Shown: positions 36,401 through 45,282 of the stretch, piece after piece
Layout: each line of letters starts with the position of its first letter
How positions within the stretch are numbered: position 1 is the first letter of the stretch
Assembly (NCBI RefSeq): GCF_030814695.1
Contig: NZ_JAUSVL010000001.1
Coordinates: 248,001 to 312,000 of the forward strand
Reading direction: 5' to 3'
Length of the DNA: 64,000 bases
Source: Oligosphaera ethanolica
GTDB taxonomy: Bacteria; Verrucomicrobiota; Lentisphaeria; Oligosphaerales; Oligosphaeraceae
The notes under the pieces: generated by a model
Told to the model about the DNA's origin: nothing
The model's input: only the letters and a program-made list of their open reading frames with translations
The model's database searches: none
Position numbers and translations under genes: made by a program

Positions 36401-37016
36401 CGGGGTCGATGGCGGCACTACGTTTTTCCGCAGGATAGCTGACCGAGGCGGAACGAAGGTAAAATACACCGGACTTGTTCAGGTAGAACAGCGCTGACAG
36501 CGCATTGATGCCAGTGGGAATAAATCTCTGGTAGGTAAACGTCTGGTAATGGTCCAACAGGAGAACTGGCGCAGGCTGCGCCCAGTAGGAACGACTCGTG
36601 ACCGCCGCTTCAAGACTGAACGCACCCGTGAGAGAAAAGTTGCCCTCCACGCCCGCTTTGACCGAACGCATCTCCACGCTGAGCACGGCATTCTTGCCAG
36701 TCTGAATTGCCTCTTGCGGAACGCAGTACAGGCGCATGATAATGTTGGCCTTCGGGTACTGCTCATAATAGGCTCGGGTATCAAGTTTAAGCTCGCCGTC
36801 GGCCAGGTCAATCTTTACCAGACGCAAATCCACGTCTTCTTTGGAAGACAAAATGGCAAGCAGTCGTTTCCCAGCAAACAAGGTGATGCTGGAATCGACC
36901 TGCGTCACCCGGAAATCCTCCACCGCCGAGAAGTCGATCCCGGGTGCCGCCATTGCATAAACCACCGATATCGCAGTAGCTAAGACCCAGGCACTTTTTT
37001 TAACCAGTTTATACAT
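33408..37016 (-). CDS. large secreted multidomain glycosidase-like protein
   Basis: 1202 residues with a signal peptide (WVLATAISVVYAMA-AP). Domains in order: an N-terminal beta-rich region; a carbohydrate-binding-like domain around residues 210-380 (NLMINGGAERGFY, YVDDLRC); a linker domain; a clan GH-A-type TIM barrel around 490-790 with DAYDLLNEPNAWGG holding the probable acid/base Glu and MLSTERGIRRP the probable nucleophile; and a C-terminal CBM9/DOMON-like domain around 990-1195 (ITIDGDLADWP, DADHLYMAVTVLN, DSVQVAFDP). Related architectures act on polysaccharides outside the cell. Specificity is unknown. It is followed upstream (its 5' side) by a pseudopilin gene in the same direction, a pairing that recurs nearby. 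Confidence 0.72.
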   Translation of the reverse strand: MYKLVKKSAWVLATAISVVYAMAAPGIDFSAVEDFRVTQVDSSITLFAGKRLLAILSSKEDVDLRLVKIDLADGELKLDTRAYYEQYPKANIIMRLYCVPQEAIQTGKNAVLSVEMRSVKAGVEGNFSLTGAFSLEAAVTSRSYWAQPAPVLLLDHYQTFTYQRFIPTGINALSALFYLNKSGVFYLRSASVSYPAEKRSAAIDPDRNLMINGGAERGFYMAVPTDKDAIAPKGYNGVHFSKFGEWHNGSEYTIDSEEVHSGNYSFKIRSYESSYFDRLTLAPVPTITGKPLAFSAWMKADRPVDVLLWFVNSSGNRYATTVTVSETWQKYTLQVKRFGEQQDGTSGTPGNTAGYNLVFPAILVWGEGTVYVDDLRCQYNLVTADVGETAPVRIMGDLDRDTTYYFADEPIGATMHIEADQPTEAMLGWKLYDFFGDVIAQAAPEKVTLPLDRKITATVPADKRGAMRLVVTVTPKGAEAIDHGFYCGVIDRATTLDKRFGQNMNSYLKPEPLIRIMQDFGIGAIRLWRDASFALPKADCAATFHDAGFFVFYSFSRANYPHQFFLPKYPTNYLSQMENWINTVTRGKVDAYDLLNEPNAWGGANPDPATLLSPTIENVVELEAQMAAVIHRSDPGVPIAAPSVCHTRLDYMNRFLELGGDKFTDILTEHPYRAQAELPDYYADIQSIKAFSAKFSKDFRMLSTERGIRRPLFTRDGEITDQEQTIGQLRLLLTALAGGMEQFYTFNSYGVNPGLDFTDTMISATSHCNTVLPSTTTYAMRAAMVALQDAAPCLQVPFSFELRCHIFKRSDGTSAAMIWKWHGDQAKIRFAEMMNGYDMMGSRISGQEFMLTPAPLYFVSQESPEAFAETFRMAELAVTGDVASAKLIGSGKQSFLVRVSNLGAKSLSGSVEITRGGVPGENSKRFSELAPLHDTALNFQAAQPLSLAKQIIAGKIIPDQGKPVVFSLELSGLVCPKTPQAITIDGDLADWPAAAATFELDSANAASKRGTWVMTPAEKSIRAEGRITWDADHLYMAVTVLNKDFQTSATITAVNDIWQNDSVQVAFDPLANAVRSGVGYDNDDFEYSFSMFRGTPVVWREYASDAIYDSLMKRLGLIDEVPFAMKCEQGRTTYEMAFPTFTVSPFTLQAGSTMRFNVLINVSDGKARRGFLELAPGIGGAKSPFEFISIALTENHAHSQRP

Positions 37017-37239
37017 TGTTTCGCTTGTTGATTATGTCGATTAATTGCATTGACGGCAGCATGGCATATCTGACACAATGCAGTGCCTGGGGCGCAGAAG
37101 AGAAAAACTGCCTGGCCCAATCAAAACCACTCTTGGGGGAGATGACTGCTGCACAACGACCGCAGTGCAGCAGCCTGTTGGCCTCACTTGCCGTCGGCGC
37201 GGCACGACACGACACGGATGTCAAGTTGCCGGTCCGGGC

Positions 37240-38067
37240 TCAGTCGCCGATATCAACAAGGCCGCTATTGTACTCAACGCTGCAGCAATTGCCTAAATAA
37301 AAGTACGTGCGCTTGCCTTTCCACTCTTTGCGGCGGTCAACATGGCCGTCCATGCAGAGGATATTGAGCATTTCGTCGGCGTGATTGAGATAGCCGATGC
37401 CGCGCACGTTCCAAAAGAAGGTTTCGCAATCCGACCCCGAACTGCCAATGGCCGCTTTTTTGAAGCGGATCATATCATTAGCCGGCATGGTTGGATAGAA
37501 GCGGACATTGGCAGCAACGGAGTCGATCTCGGTGACGAACATACAACGGCTGGGATTGAGGTAGTCGCTGATTTTGGCGTAACGGTTTTCGCCTGCTGTG
37601 TCCGGCAGACCGAGGCAGTATGGCACCGCGTAGCTGCGCTGCTGAACAGCATTGACATCCGCGCGGTTGGCGTCTTCCGGGCAGCGGAAAGGCGTATTTT
37701 GATGCTTGGCGCTGGTTGACCTGACAATGCCCATGTAGTGGGTGGCAAAGACATAGTCCCAGTGGTAGAGGCCGGTATAGATATGTTTTCCGTAGACCTT
37801 ATTGTTGTCCACCGGCGGTAGCAGAAAGTCGTCGTAATCACTGACGTACATGAGTCCGGCAGTGCCGATCTGCTTGAGGTTGTTCACGCAGGTGATGGAC
37901 CGCGCCTTGCTGCGGGCCTTGCTGAGCGCCGGCAACAGCATCGCCGCCAATATGGCGATAATCGCTATCACCACCAACAACTCAATCAATGTAAACTTGC
38001 CATTTCTCGAAGAAGAACCCGGAAGCTGCCACGAAAAAACCGACTTGTTTTGTAGCCCTGCTGACAT
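37240..38067 (-). CDS. pseudopilin-like protein with H-x9-DG motif
   Basis: 275 residues. A 23-residue leader ends in [33 protein letters not shown]. The H-x9-DG motif is [15 protein letters not shown] near residue 240. The C-terminal region contains several Cys residues (GNCCSVEY). GGAGGAG lies just before the ATG. It points in the same direction as the 1202-residue glycosidase that starts 224 bases further on, so the two may be co-expressed. Confidence 0.87.
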   Translation of the reverse strand: MSAGLQNKSVFSWQLPGSSSRNGKFTLIELLVVIAIIAILAAMLLPALSKARSKARSITCVNNLKQIGTAGLMYVSDYDDFLLPPVDNNKVYGKHIYTGLYHWDYVFATHYMGIVRSTSAKHQNTPFRCPEDANRADVNAVQQRSYAVPYCLGLPDTAGENRYAKISDYLNPSRCMFVTEIDSVAANVRFYPTMPANDMIRFKKAAIGSSGSDCETFFWNVRGIGYLNHADEMLNILCMDGHVDRRKEWKGKRTYFYLGNCCSVEYNSGLVDIGD

Positions 38068-38238
38068 CTCACTCCTCCTTTTTACTTGACGTTCGGTCGC
38101 TATCCATCATATACACTGAAAAACATCCTTGTATTCGGGTATAAAAAGGTCACGCGGAGGCTTTGTTTTTTCCATACGCATAGAACCTTAGGAGTTTCGC
38201 GAAACCACATCATTACCGCAGCTCAGCCGCGCCCGGCT

Positions 38239-40491
38239 TCACAGCTCGTAGGAATAGCGGTTGATGATCTCGTTCTGCCATTTTTCCGGCAGCAGGACGA
38301 AGCGGGCGGAGAACCCGAAGACGCGAACGAAGAGATCGCGGTGTTTTTCGGGATGGCATTGTGCATCGGCGAGCACGTCCTTGGAGACGCAGTTGAGCTG
38401 CATCTGCATATTGCCGGTGGCCACGAAAGCCCGGACCAACGCACTGAGAATCTTGTCGTCCAGTTTGCCCAGGGGCAACGACACGTCCAGGCTGGCGTTG
38501 GCCGCGGCCATGGTCGGATCAATGGCGCCGACGCTATTCAGCACGTCGGTCAGCGCCATGCGCTGGTGCGTGCGTGTCGGCGTGATGCCATTGGCGATGA
38601 CATCGCCCTTGCGGCGGCCGTCCGGCGTGGCGTTGGTCTTCTCGCCCCATTTGATGTATTCCCAGGCCATGTAAAAGCCCAGCTGAAAGGGCCCGCCGCG
38701 TTCATTCTTGAGATCGCGGGTGTCGCGGTAGATATCGCTGAACAGCCGCCGGGCGAGCGCCAGGCTTTCCTCGCCGTTGTCGCCGAAAAAAGCCCCGCAG
38801 TCGGCGGCGGCCTGGCGGAGATCCTCGTGGCCCTCCCAGTCGGCGCGCAACGCCGCCAGCATTTCCGACCAGCTGCACACGTCCCGCTCAAAGCAGAGTT
38901 TTTTGATGGCCAACAGCGAGTCGATGGTGTTGGCAAAACCGCCCAGCGGCAGCGCATGCGGATTGTAGCGGCCGCCGCCGGCCGTGTAATCGCGGCGGTT
39001 CTTAATGCAATCAAACAGCGCCGCCGAATAACCCGGCGACGGATTCACCTGCGGCCAGTACGCCCCGAATTTGCCGATCGCGTTGCACATGCGGCGAATT
39101 TCGCGGATGACATTGCCGTAATAGATGCCGTAGAGTTCCTCGAAGCTGTGGCAGCCGTCCAGTTTGTCGCAGATGATGCCGGTGGCGGCGACGGTTTCCG
39201 GCTCGTCATGGATCGACAGGTCCAGGATCCGCAGCAGGTTGAAATAGCAATTCGCCCCGGCGGAATGCTCGTAGCCCTCGACGATCGTTTCCCAGCAGGC
39301 GCCGATGGTATAATGGGACGCGTCCGCAAAGCTCTTGCCCGCGCGCACCTGTGCCGGTATCACCGCCTCGTCATTCTGCAGGGCGATGACATTGCGTCCG
39401 ACCAGCCAGTTCCGGTTCAATTCGCTCTGCACGGCCTGCGATGTGTCCTTGGTCACCCGCATCTGTATCTTCGGGAAAATCAGATTGAGTTCGCGGTGTG
39501 CGCGCAGGATCATCATGGTGACGTCGTTGCCGACCGTCCGCCCCTCCTCGTCATAGCCACCGAGACTCATGGCAGTGCCATTCTCGCCGGTGTTGTAGGC
39601 CTGCGACCAGTCGGCATATTTGTCGGCGCGGCAATCCGTAAAACAGAGCATACGACCAATCAGGTCGTAGGCGTCTTCGGGAGTAATCAGCCCGGCGGCC
39701 AGGTCCCGTTCGTACAGGGGCCCGAGCACGTAATCCGGCCGACCATAGGCCGACAGGCCATTGCCTTCCAAGGCGCCGACGACTTCATACAGGAAGGGAA
39801 AAACCGCCAGCCCGTCGTAGAAATGCTCTGCGGGCTGCCATGGCACCCGCCGCGCGGCCTGGGCAATCATCGCCATAAACTTGCGTTCGCGCTCGTCGGT
39901 CGCCTGCGCCAGCCGCTTTTCGGCAGCGACGGCGAACTGCTCGGCGATCGTCTTCATGGCCAGCATGCCGCGCATAGCGCAGCGCAAAAAGACGCGCTCG
40001 TCCTCATCCGTACTGGCCGCGAGTTCCTCTTCCGCCTGGCGGTAGAAGCTGACCAGGCCATGCTGGATGATGTTGGTCGAATTGGTAGAATGATGATGCG
40101 AATCCCAGAAATTATACGACAGATGAATAGCGTGGGCCGAGCACTGCCGGTACTGCCGCACTTCCTCGGGCGCACTTTCGCCGACCACATAGCCATTGCG
40201 ATGGGTCAGCCACGACCCCGGCAGGCCGTAATCAGGCGTGCCGCGATGCTCAGAGGGTCGCAGACCCATCTCAAAAAAGAACGGCGAATTCCGGAACAGC
40301 ACCGGCGTGAAATTGGCCGCAATGACCTCATACTGCATGGCCTTGAGTTCAAGCACCGACCACTCCGGGTGCGCGGCAGCCTCGGCGTCCATGACGTCCC
40401 ACAGGGGACTGCGATAGCCCTTCGGCCACTTGCGCCAGTAACGCGCGGAATAATACTCGTCGTACTCCTGTTGCAGTTCACTTACGCTCAT
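38239..40491 (-). CDS. divergent glycyl radical enzyme (PFL/eliminase superfamily)
   Basis: 750 residues from the ATG at 40491, chosen because GAGGAG lies 6 bases ahead; the open frame continues upstream without family character. Oxygen-sensitive radical enzyme. The thiyl Cys is Cys399 in GACWETIVEG, with Glu401 two positions later as in diol dehydratase- and choline lyase-type eliminases, but the usual GCVE is GACWE. The radical loop is VRVFGFSARFV with Gly726, 25 residues from the end, matching RVxGYSA. The reaction and substrate are unknown; C-C or C-O/C-N cleavage of a sugar-derived compound is an inference. No radical-SAM activating enzyme is encoded in this window, although one is required. 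Confidence 0.82.
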   Translation of the reverse strand: MSVSELQQEYDEYYSARYWRKWPKGYRSPLWDVMDAEAAAHPEWSVLELKAMQYEVIAANFTPVLFRNSPFFFEMGLRPSEHRGTPDYGLPGSWLTHRNGYVVGESAPEEVRQYRQCSAHAIHLSYNFWDSHHHSTNSTNIIQHGLVSFYRQAEEELAASTDEDERVFLRCAMRGMLAMKTIAEQFAVAAEKRLAQATDERERKFMAMIAQAARRVPWQPAEHFYDGLAVFPFLYEVVGALEGNGLSAYGRPDYVLGPLYERDLAAGLITPEDAYDLIGRMLCFTDCRADKYADWSQAYNTGENGTAMSLGGYDEEGRTVGNDVTMMILRAHRELNLIFPKIQMRVTKDTSQAVQSELNRNWLVGRNVIALQNDEAVIPAQVRAGKSFADASHYTIGACWETIVEGYEHSAGANCYFNLLRILDLSIHDEPETVAATGIICDKLDGCHSFEELYGIYYGNVIREIRRMCNAIGKFGAYWPQVNPSPGYSAALFDCIKNRRDYTAGGGRYNPHALPLGGFANTIDSLLAIKKLCFERDVCSWSEMLAALRADWEGHEDLRQAAADCGAFFGDNGEESLALARRLFSDIYRDTRDLKNERGGPFQLGFYMAWEYIKWGEKTNATPDGRRKGDVIANGITPTRTHQRMALTDVLNSVGAIDPTMAAANASLDVSLPLGKLDDKILSALVRAFVATGNMQMQLNCVSKDVLADAQCHPEKHRDLFVRVFGFSARFVLLPEKWQNEIINRYSYEL

Positions 40492-41132
40492 GCCGAACTC
40501 CTCTGCGAACACCAAGCCTATAGCAAGCCAATTTCCCTGACGGCATACATTATACCTCGCAACAACAGCAATAAACATGCACGACGCCACGGAAAAACAT
40601 ACATATTTATGACTACAGTAATCCTCTCCCCAATTTCCACGGCAGACCAAGCCCATTCACGAATTTGGCCCCCAGAGTGGAGGTCATCCGAATAACATCA
40701 CCCGCGAATTGTGCGCGCACCCGAGACAAGTTTTTCTGGTGACGTAAAAATGAGCTGGAAAAACGCCTACGGAATCATTGCGCCGTAGGCGCTCAATTAT
40801 GCTTAACCCCAGGCTTCAGCCTGAGGGATACCCCTACCCTGAATCAGTGCCTCGTATAGGCACTACTGTGCGTAACCAGAGGTCATCCAAAAACTTCACG
40901 CACGAATTATCTGCGAAGCCGAGAGGGGCTTTTCGGATGACCTCAGAATAGTCCAAGCACACCCCGAGGGCGACACCCAACAAATGCCACAAGGAAAACC
41001 GATGCATGCCTGGCTTGTCCGATTCTTATTTATTGTCATTCTTGGGCAACCTTGGCCAATATGGCGGGGCAATCTTTCGTTTTCAGAAACAATGTTTTGC
41101 CCATTGTACGTCAACAACCATGGAGTCGAAGG
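40492..41132. other. gene-free region with promoter-like words and a small inverted-repeat element
   Basis: The first 130 bases, upstream of the glycyl radical enzyme gene, are AT-rich and contain GCATACATTATACC (40543), ATAAACATGCAC (40571) and AACATACATATTTATGACT (40596). From 40680 to 40944 lies a possible element described separately. The remaining bases before the pseudopilin gene hold no open gene. Confidence 0.5.
40680..40944. repeat. 265-bp unit bounded by 13-bp inverted repeats
   Basis: GAGGTCATCCGAA at 40680-40692 and its exact complement at 40932-40944 bound the unit. A third, direct copy (aggtcatcca) is at 40880. Inside are a hairpin CGCCTACGG...CCGTAGGCG (about 40768-40793) and modules cttaaccccaggctt and gtgcctcgtataggcac that recur, partly inverted, at 62030-62100. 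Confidence 0.6.
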
Positions 41133-41792
41133 ATGAACAAGCTGCGTTTTACCCTGATTGAGCTGTTGGTCGTCATTGCCATAATTGCGATATTAGCGGC
41201 GATGCTCTTGCCGGCGTTGAGCAAGGCTCGGGAAAAGGCCCGGCAGACCTCCTGTATCAGCAACTGCAAGCAGCTCGGCCTGTGTTTTGCGATGTACATT
41301 GACGACCACAATGGCGTCTTTCCGCCTCGCAACCAGCTGATCAACGGCAGCAACGCCAATATCTTCACCTGGACCATGAAAGAGTACATCCCCGACAGGA
41401 AGATGCTGACCTGCCCGTCCTATGCAGTCCCCCAGGGCACCCGCACCTTCGGTTATTCAACCATCTATGGCGGCGTCATCCAGTCGTCTTTCAACCGCCC
41501 TAGCGAGACCTTCTTGTTTGGCGACGCCCGCAAGACCAACGGCAGCTCGGCCTCGGGGCACTGGGATGAGCAGATCGTCCGTTCCGAAACCATCATGACT
41601 GGCTCCATCGGCAACGACTCGTCTGACATGGCCGAGTCCGGCGATCCCAACTGGTCCGGCCGCCCGCGCGCCGCGCACAACGGCCTCTGCAATGTCGGCT
41701 GGGTCGATGGCCATGCTTCCAGTCTCAAAACCAACGCCTGGTACTACCACCAGTCCCCTTACGACCGCTTCTACCGCGTCGTGCACAACTGA
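41133..41792 (+). CDS. pseudopilin-like protein with H-x9-DG motif
   Basis: 219 residues from the ATG at 41133, with GGAG 7 bases ahead; the open frame upstream of this is not supported. [36 protein letters not shown] is the prepilin leader and helix. [14 protein letters not shown] near residue 185 is the H-x9-DG motif. A short globular domain lies between. Convergent with the beta-propeller gene at 41928 and followed by a clear terminator. Confidence 0.88.
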   Translation: MNKLRFTLIELLVVIAIIAILAAMLLPALSKAREKARQTSCISNCKQLGLCFAMYIDDHNGVFPPRNQLINGSNANIFTWTMKEYIPDRKMLTCPSYAVPQGTRTFGYSTIYGGVIQSSFNRPSETFLFGDARKTNGSSASGHWDEQIVRSETIMTGSIGNDSSDMAESGDPNWSGRPRAAHNGLCNVGWVDGHASSLKTNAWYYHQSPYDRFYRVVHN

Positions 41793-41836
41793 GCACAAAA
41801 GCGCCGCGCGCAAGCACGCCACAGGCTGAATAGCAT

Positions 41837-41878
41837 AAGGACGGATAGAGCCCAAAACTCCATCCGTCCTTTTATTTT
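41837..41878 (+). terminator. Rho-independent terminator
   Basis: AAGGACGGAT, a 15-base loop, then ATCCGTCCTT followed by TTATTTT, 45 bases after the pseudopilin stop. The 10-base stem is perfect. Confidence 0.9.
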
Positions 41879-41927
41879 CCCCGCGTGATGCCCGGCCGAC
41901 GCGCTCCGCCGCTCCTCCGCGCGGCGT

Positions 41928-43235
41928 TCACTCGACGGCGAAGCTGAAGAGATCGGCCTCCTGTAGGCGGCAGCGCATTCGGAAGACATCGCCGGGGCGG
42001 AGGGGCAATTCCTCGCGGCCGCGCCAGGTCGGGACATAGCGAAGCGTATCGCCGTAGAACAGATCGTGTTCGGCGAAGGTCGCGCCGGGCAGTGCCCGGC
42101 CATCGCTATCGAGCAACTCCACGGCCATGCCACCGCCGGCGCTGGTGGCGACATTGAAGGACAGCGTGCCGCCGCCGTAGGTCAGCGCCCGTGATGTCCA
42201 TTCGCCGCCGACTAGCCCGCCTTGTAACGACACAAAGCCATCGGGCCGCATGACGTAGCGACGGCCGCTTTGCGCATGATACAGCGACAGTTCAGTCGGG
42301 CCGGTCGGGACGATGTTCCGCGCCAGGTAGTTTGAGCGGTTGCCCCAGCGCGCCGGGTCCGGCCCGGGAGTAATCCACGCACCGGGGAAAGGCCGGAACA
42401 AGGGGCCGCCAGCGCGGGAAAAACACAGGCTGATGTCCGTCGCGCAGCCACGATCCTCAAAAAAGCGCGTTGGCGTGCCGATATAGAGCTGCGGCGCGCG
42501 ACAGTACGGCGCCATCTGGCTGACATAGAGATGCTCGCCGTCGCGGTTGAGCGCCATGAATTCGCCGGGCTGCCAATGGCGGAAGTCGTCGCTCGTCGTC
42601 TTGCAGATCGCCCGGAGATTTTTGCCTTGCACGGGCTGAAACACCCGGTAATAGAGCACATAGCACTGCTCGGCCGCGGACCAGAAAGCCACGTTCTGCG
42701 AATCGAAAGACCAGGGCTTGTCCTTTGGCGGCAGCATCGCCGGCGTTTCCGCACAGGAGCGCCAGTGTATACCATCCGGCGAGGTAAAGGCGTAGAGCCC
42801 GCCGCCGTGCTGCACGCCGCCCAGCGCCTTGAAGCGCTCCTCCGGCGGGCAGCCCGGCCTCTCGTCCAGGAATGGCGCAAAGTTATGGGTAGCCATGCTG
42901 CCCGCCCAGACGGCATTCGCGGGCCTGCCAGGGAAGAGCCCCAGCTCCGGGCTGCGCCAGGTGCGTCCGTCAGCGCTTTCCGCATAAGCGGTGTATTCGC
43001 CGGGATTGCCGTCCTGCGGTGTGGCTTCCGGCACCGGCAGCTGCCCGCGATAGTACAGCCGGTAGAGACCATCCGCGAAGATCACCGTCTGGTAATGGCC
43101 TCGCGGCTGCGTGGGTTCCTCGGGCAGCGCCTGTGGCGAATGCAGTCGAAAACGCAGGTCGCCGATACGCGTCTCGGTGTGAAAATCGTCAATCAGCAAC
43201 TCACGACACTGTTTCAGCAGATAGGGCTGGTCCAT
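41928..43235 (-). CDS. five-bladed beta-propeller protein, glycosidase-like
   Basis: 435 residues, no signal peptide. The repeating pattern of an Asp-rich blade (DGLYRLYYRGQ, YTAYAESADGRTW, LYAFTSPDGIHW, KTTSDDFRHW) is that of the five-bladed propeller superfamily shared by GH32, GH43, GH68 and GH130 enzymes. The C-terminal 110 residues look like a beta-sandwich (GGTLSFNVATSAGG, AVELLDSDGRALPG). I cannot place it in a numbered family, and the catalytic acids are not assigned. GAGGAGG lies 7 bases before the ATG. Upstream in the same direction is an Old Yellow Enzyme homologue 139 bases away. Confidence 0.65.
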   Translation of the reverse strand: MDQPYLLKQCRELLIDDFHTETRIGDLRFRLHSPQALPEEPTQPRGHYQTVIFADGLYRLYYRGQLPVPEATPQDGNPGEYTAYAESADGRTWRSPELGLFPGRPANAVWAGSMATHNFAPFLDERPGCPPEERFKALGGVQHGGGLYAFTSPDGIHWRSCAETPAMLPPKDKPWSFDSQNVAFWSAAEQCYVLYYRVFQPVQGKNLRAICKTTSDDFRHWQPGEFMALNRDGEHLYVSQMAPYCRAPQLYIGTPTRFFEDRGCATDISLCFSRAGGPLFRPFPGAWITPGPDPARWGNRSNYLARNIVPTGPTELSLYHAQSGRRYVMRPDGFVSLQGGLVGGEWTSRALTYGGGTLSFNVATSAGGGMAVELLDSDGRALPGATFAEHDLFYGDTLRYVPTWRGREELPLRPGDVFRMRCRLQEADLFSFAVE

Positions 43236-43373
43236 GACGGGGCCTCCTCGGTCCTCGGCGACAACACGTTCACTCGGCTATGCGATCGCGGCGCGCACGG
43301 CGCCGAAAAGAATGCCGTCCGTAAGCTGCGTTCTACCGATGCCCTTCCCCCGCAACCCAGCGCGCGCCCGGCG

Positions 43374-44369
43374 CTATGGCGCGAAAATCGCCGCGATGCA
43401 GTCCGGCCGGGCCATAAAAGGCCGGCAGAGCGACACCGCCGCCATGCCCGCCGCAAAGGCCCGCTCAATATGCTCGCGACGACGAATGCCGCCGACCAAA
43501 ATCATCGGCAAAGAACTGCCGCTACACGCCCGCAGGCGAATCGCGTTAGCGAGAAAATAGGGCTCGGCGCCGCCGGCCGGCTCTGGGGGATTGGGATGAT
43601 AGCCGCTGAGTTCCAAGGCGTCAACGCCACAGCTCTCGCAGGTGCGCAAAACCTGGCACATGTCATTGAAATAGGCTTCGCGGTCTTCGCCCTCAGCCAT
43701 GTTGTCACCGTTGATCTTGATTAGCAGCGGAAAGTCGTCGCCGCAGGCGGCCCGAACGGCTTCGAGCACCTCACGAATAATCCGGAAGCGGCGCTCGCCA
43801 TCGCCGCCGTAGGCATCCTGCCGGTGATTGTACTGCGGGTAGAAAAACTCTGACAGCAGGTACAGGTGCGCAGCGTGGATCTGCACGCCGTCAAAGCCAC
43901 AGCGCTGCGCGCGCTGCGCGGCGGCGGCGAAATCCCGCACGGTCTGCTGAATGTCAGCGACAGTCATGTTGTCGGGCGTGTAGACTGGCCGACCGCCGTT
44001 GCAGCCCTTGGCCTTCATGCCGCCATGACCGATTTGCAGGATGGCCTTGGCGCCGCCCGCCTGCATCGCCCGGCAGAGCCGCTGCTGATCAGGGATGAAC
44101 TCGTCGCTCCAAAATGCATTTTGGCCCAGATGCGACCGGCCGGCCGCAGCGACCGCCGTGTGCCCGCTGATGATCATACCCAGGGGCTGCGTGGCCAGGT
44201 CGTTCATCCATGCCAGTTCGGCATCATCCAAATGTCCGTCGGCATGGGCCTTGAACATCTCGGTCGCTGATCGAACGATGCGCCCGGGCAAGCGCAAGCG
44301 CCCCAGCTGTACGGGCTTGAAGGCATCGTGGTCGTGCCAGCAGGTGGCAATCCCCGTAAAATTGATCAT
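43374..44369 (-). CDS. Old Yellow Enzyme-family NADH:flavin oxidoreductase
   Basis: 331 residues from the ATG at 44369 (MINFTGIATC) with AGGAAAA ahead; the frame is open further upstream without family features. FMN-dependent TIM barrel. Family landmarks: VRSATEMFKAHADG near residue 35, QIGHGGMKAKG near 110, RCGFDGVQIHAAHLYLLSEF near 155, and QYNHRQDAYGGDGERR directly after, which is the strongest OYE signature. It lacks the extra C-terminal Fe-S/FAD domains of the 2,4-dienoyl-CoA reductase type. It reduces an activated C=C in an unknown substrate. Lies between a pseudopilin gene and a propeller gene, all on the minus strand. Confidence 0.88.
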   Translation of the reverse strand: MINFTGIATCWHDHDAFKPVQLGRLRLPGRIVRSATEMFKAHADGHLDDAELAWMNDLATQPLGMIISGHTAVAAAGRSHLGQNAFWSDEFIPDQQRLCRAMQAGGAKAILQIGHGGMKAKGCNGGRPVYTPDNMTVADIQQTVRDFAAAAQRAQRCGFDGVQIHAAHLYLLSEFFYPQYNHRQDAYGGDGERRFRIIREVLEAVRAACGDDFPLLIKINGDNMAEGEDREAYFNDMCQVLRTCESCGVDALELSGYHPNPPEPAGGAEPYFLANAIRLRACSGSSLPMILVGGIRRREHIERAFAAGMAAVSLCRPFMARPDCIAAIFAP

Positions 44370-44451
44370 GTCGTCTTTTCCTCGCAAGCAACGTGCAACC
44401 GTACCGGCCCCACAAGTGACTCGTACAGCCGGCAACGGGCCACCACACACA

Positions 44452-45111
44452 TCAATAACGGATGGTCTGGGCCGACCACGCGCTGATACCAAACAAGGTC
44501 GGTTTTGCCTGCACTGCAGCGCCCTGTACCCAACCAACATGGCCATCCAGATAGCCCGCATTCAAACCGCGGTTGTGCCGGGCATGCACACGGCCAGCTT
44601 GATCTGACTGAATCCATTCATAGTAACCGTCACCCGTCAGCGCACAGTCCGAGATGGACGTGGGAAAACTCCCGGAACCGGGAACCGCAAAACGCACCTT
44701 GGCGTGCAAGGCGGTAGTCATGGGATAGTCGTACGCGAAACGCTGCCAAGGCGTGGTGTAGTTCGTCGAAGTCGGGCAAAGCCAGGTCTTTTTGTCGCCG
44801 ACATACGAGGCGAAATGGACCTGGTAATTGCCGTATTGCTCCAGCTCGTAGAGGTCGTTCTCGTAGTACTTCTGGGGATTGTAGCCCTGTGAAATGCTGT
44901 TGATTGATCCCTGGGTCATAAAGGTGTCGGCATTGTCACCAAGGTACATATCAGCCGCCAGCATGATCTGCTTGAGATTGCTGGTGCAGCTAATACTGCG
45001 CGCTTTCTCCCGCGCCTTGCTCAGGGCCGGCAGCAGCATGGCCGCCAGGATGGCAATGATGGCAATCACGACGAGAAGTTCGATCAGCGTAAAACACTTG
45101 CGGGCTTTCAT
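44452..45111 (-). CDS. pseudopilin-like protein with H-x9-DG motif
   Basis: 219 residues from the ATG at 45111, with AGGAGG 8 bases ahead. [37 protein letters not shown] is the prepilin leader and helix, nearly identical over 30 residues to the proteins at 37.2 and 41.1 kb. [14 protein letters not shown] near residue 185 is the H-x9-DG motif. Ahead of the Old Yellow Enzyme gene by 82 bases in the same direction. Confidence 0.88.
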   Translation of the reverse strand: MKARKCFTLIELLVVIAIIAILAAMLLPALSKAREKARSISCTSNLKQIMLAADMYLGDNADTFMTQGSINSISQGYNPQKYYENDLYELEQYGNYQVHFASYVGDKKTWLCPTSTNYTTPWQRFAYDYPMTTALHAKVRFAVPGSGSFPTSISDCALTGDGYYEWIQSDQAGRVHARHNRGLNAGYLDGHVGWVQGAAVQAKPTLFGISAWSAQTIRY

Positions 45112-45282
45112 TGGCTTTCCTCCTTTTTCGGACCACATCCATGCGTTTTGCAAGGCGGCTTCACAGGGGCACCTGCCGTCGTCATCACTGCCAGTGCCGG
45201 GCTTTCTTTGCATTCGTCGGGTATTATAACAAAGCCAAGCTGTTTCCTCAACTACCTCGTACTATTTCAGCACAGAAACCTT

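Noticed and set aside
38086..40695. 869-codon plus-strand open frame
   Set aside because: It is antisense to the glycyl radical enzyme, whose catalytic motifs and ribosome site are unmistakable. The long frame is a by-product of GC-rich codon use.
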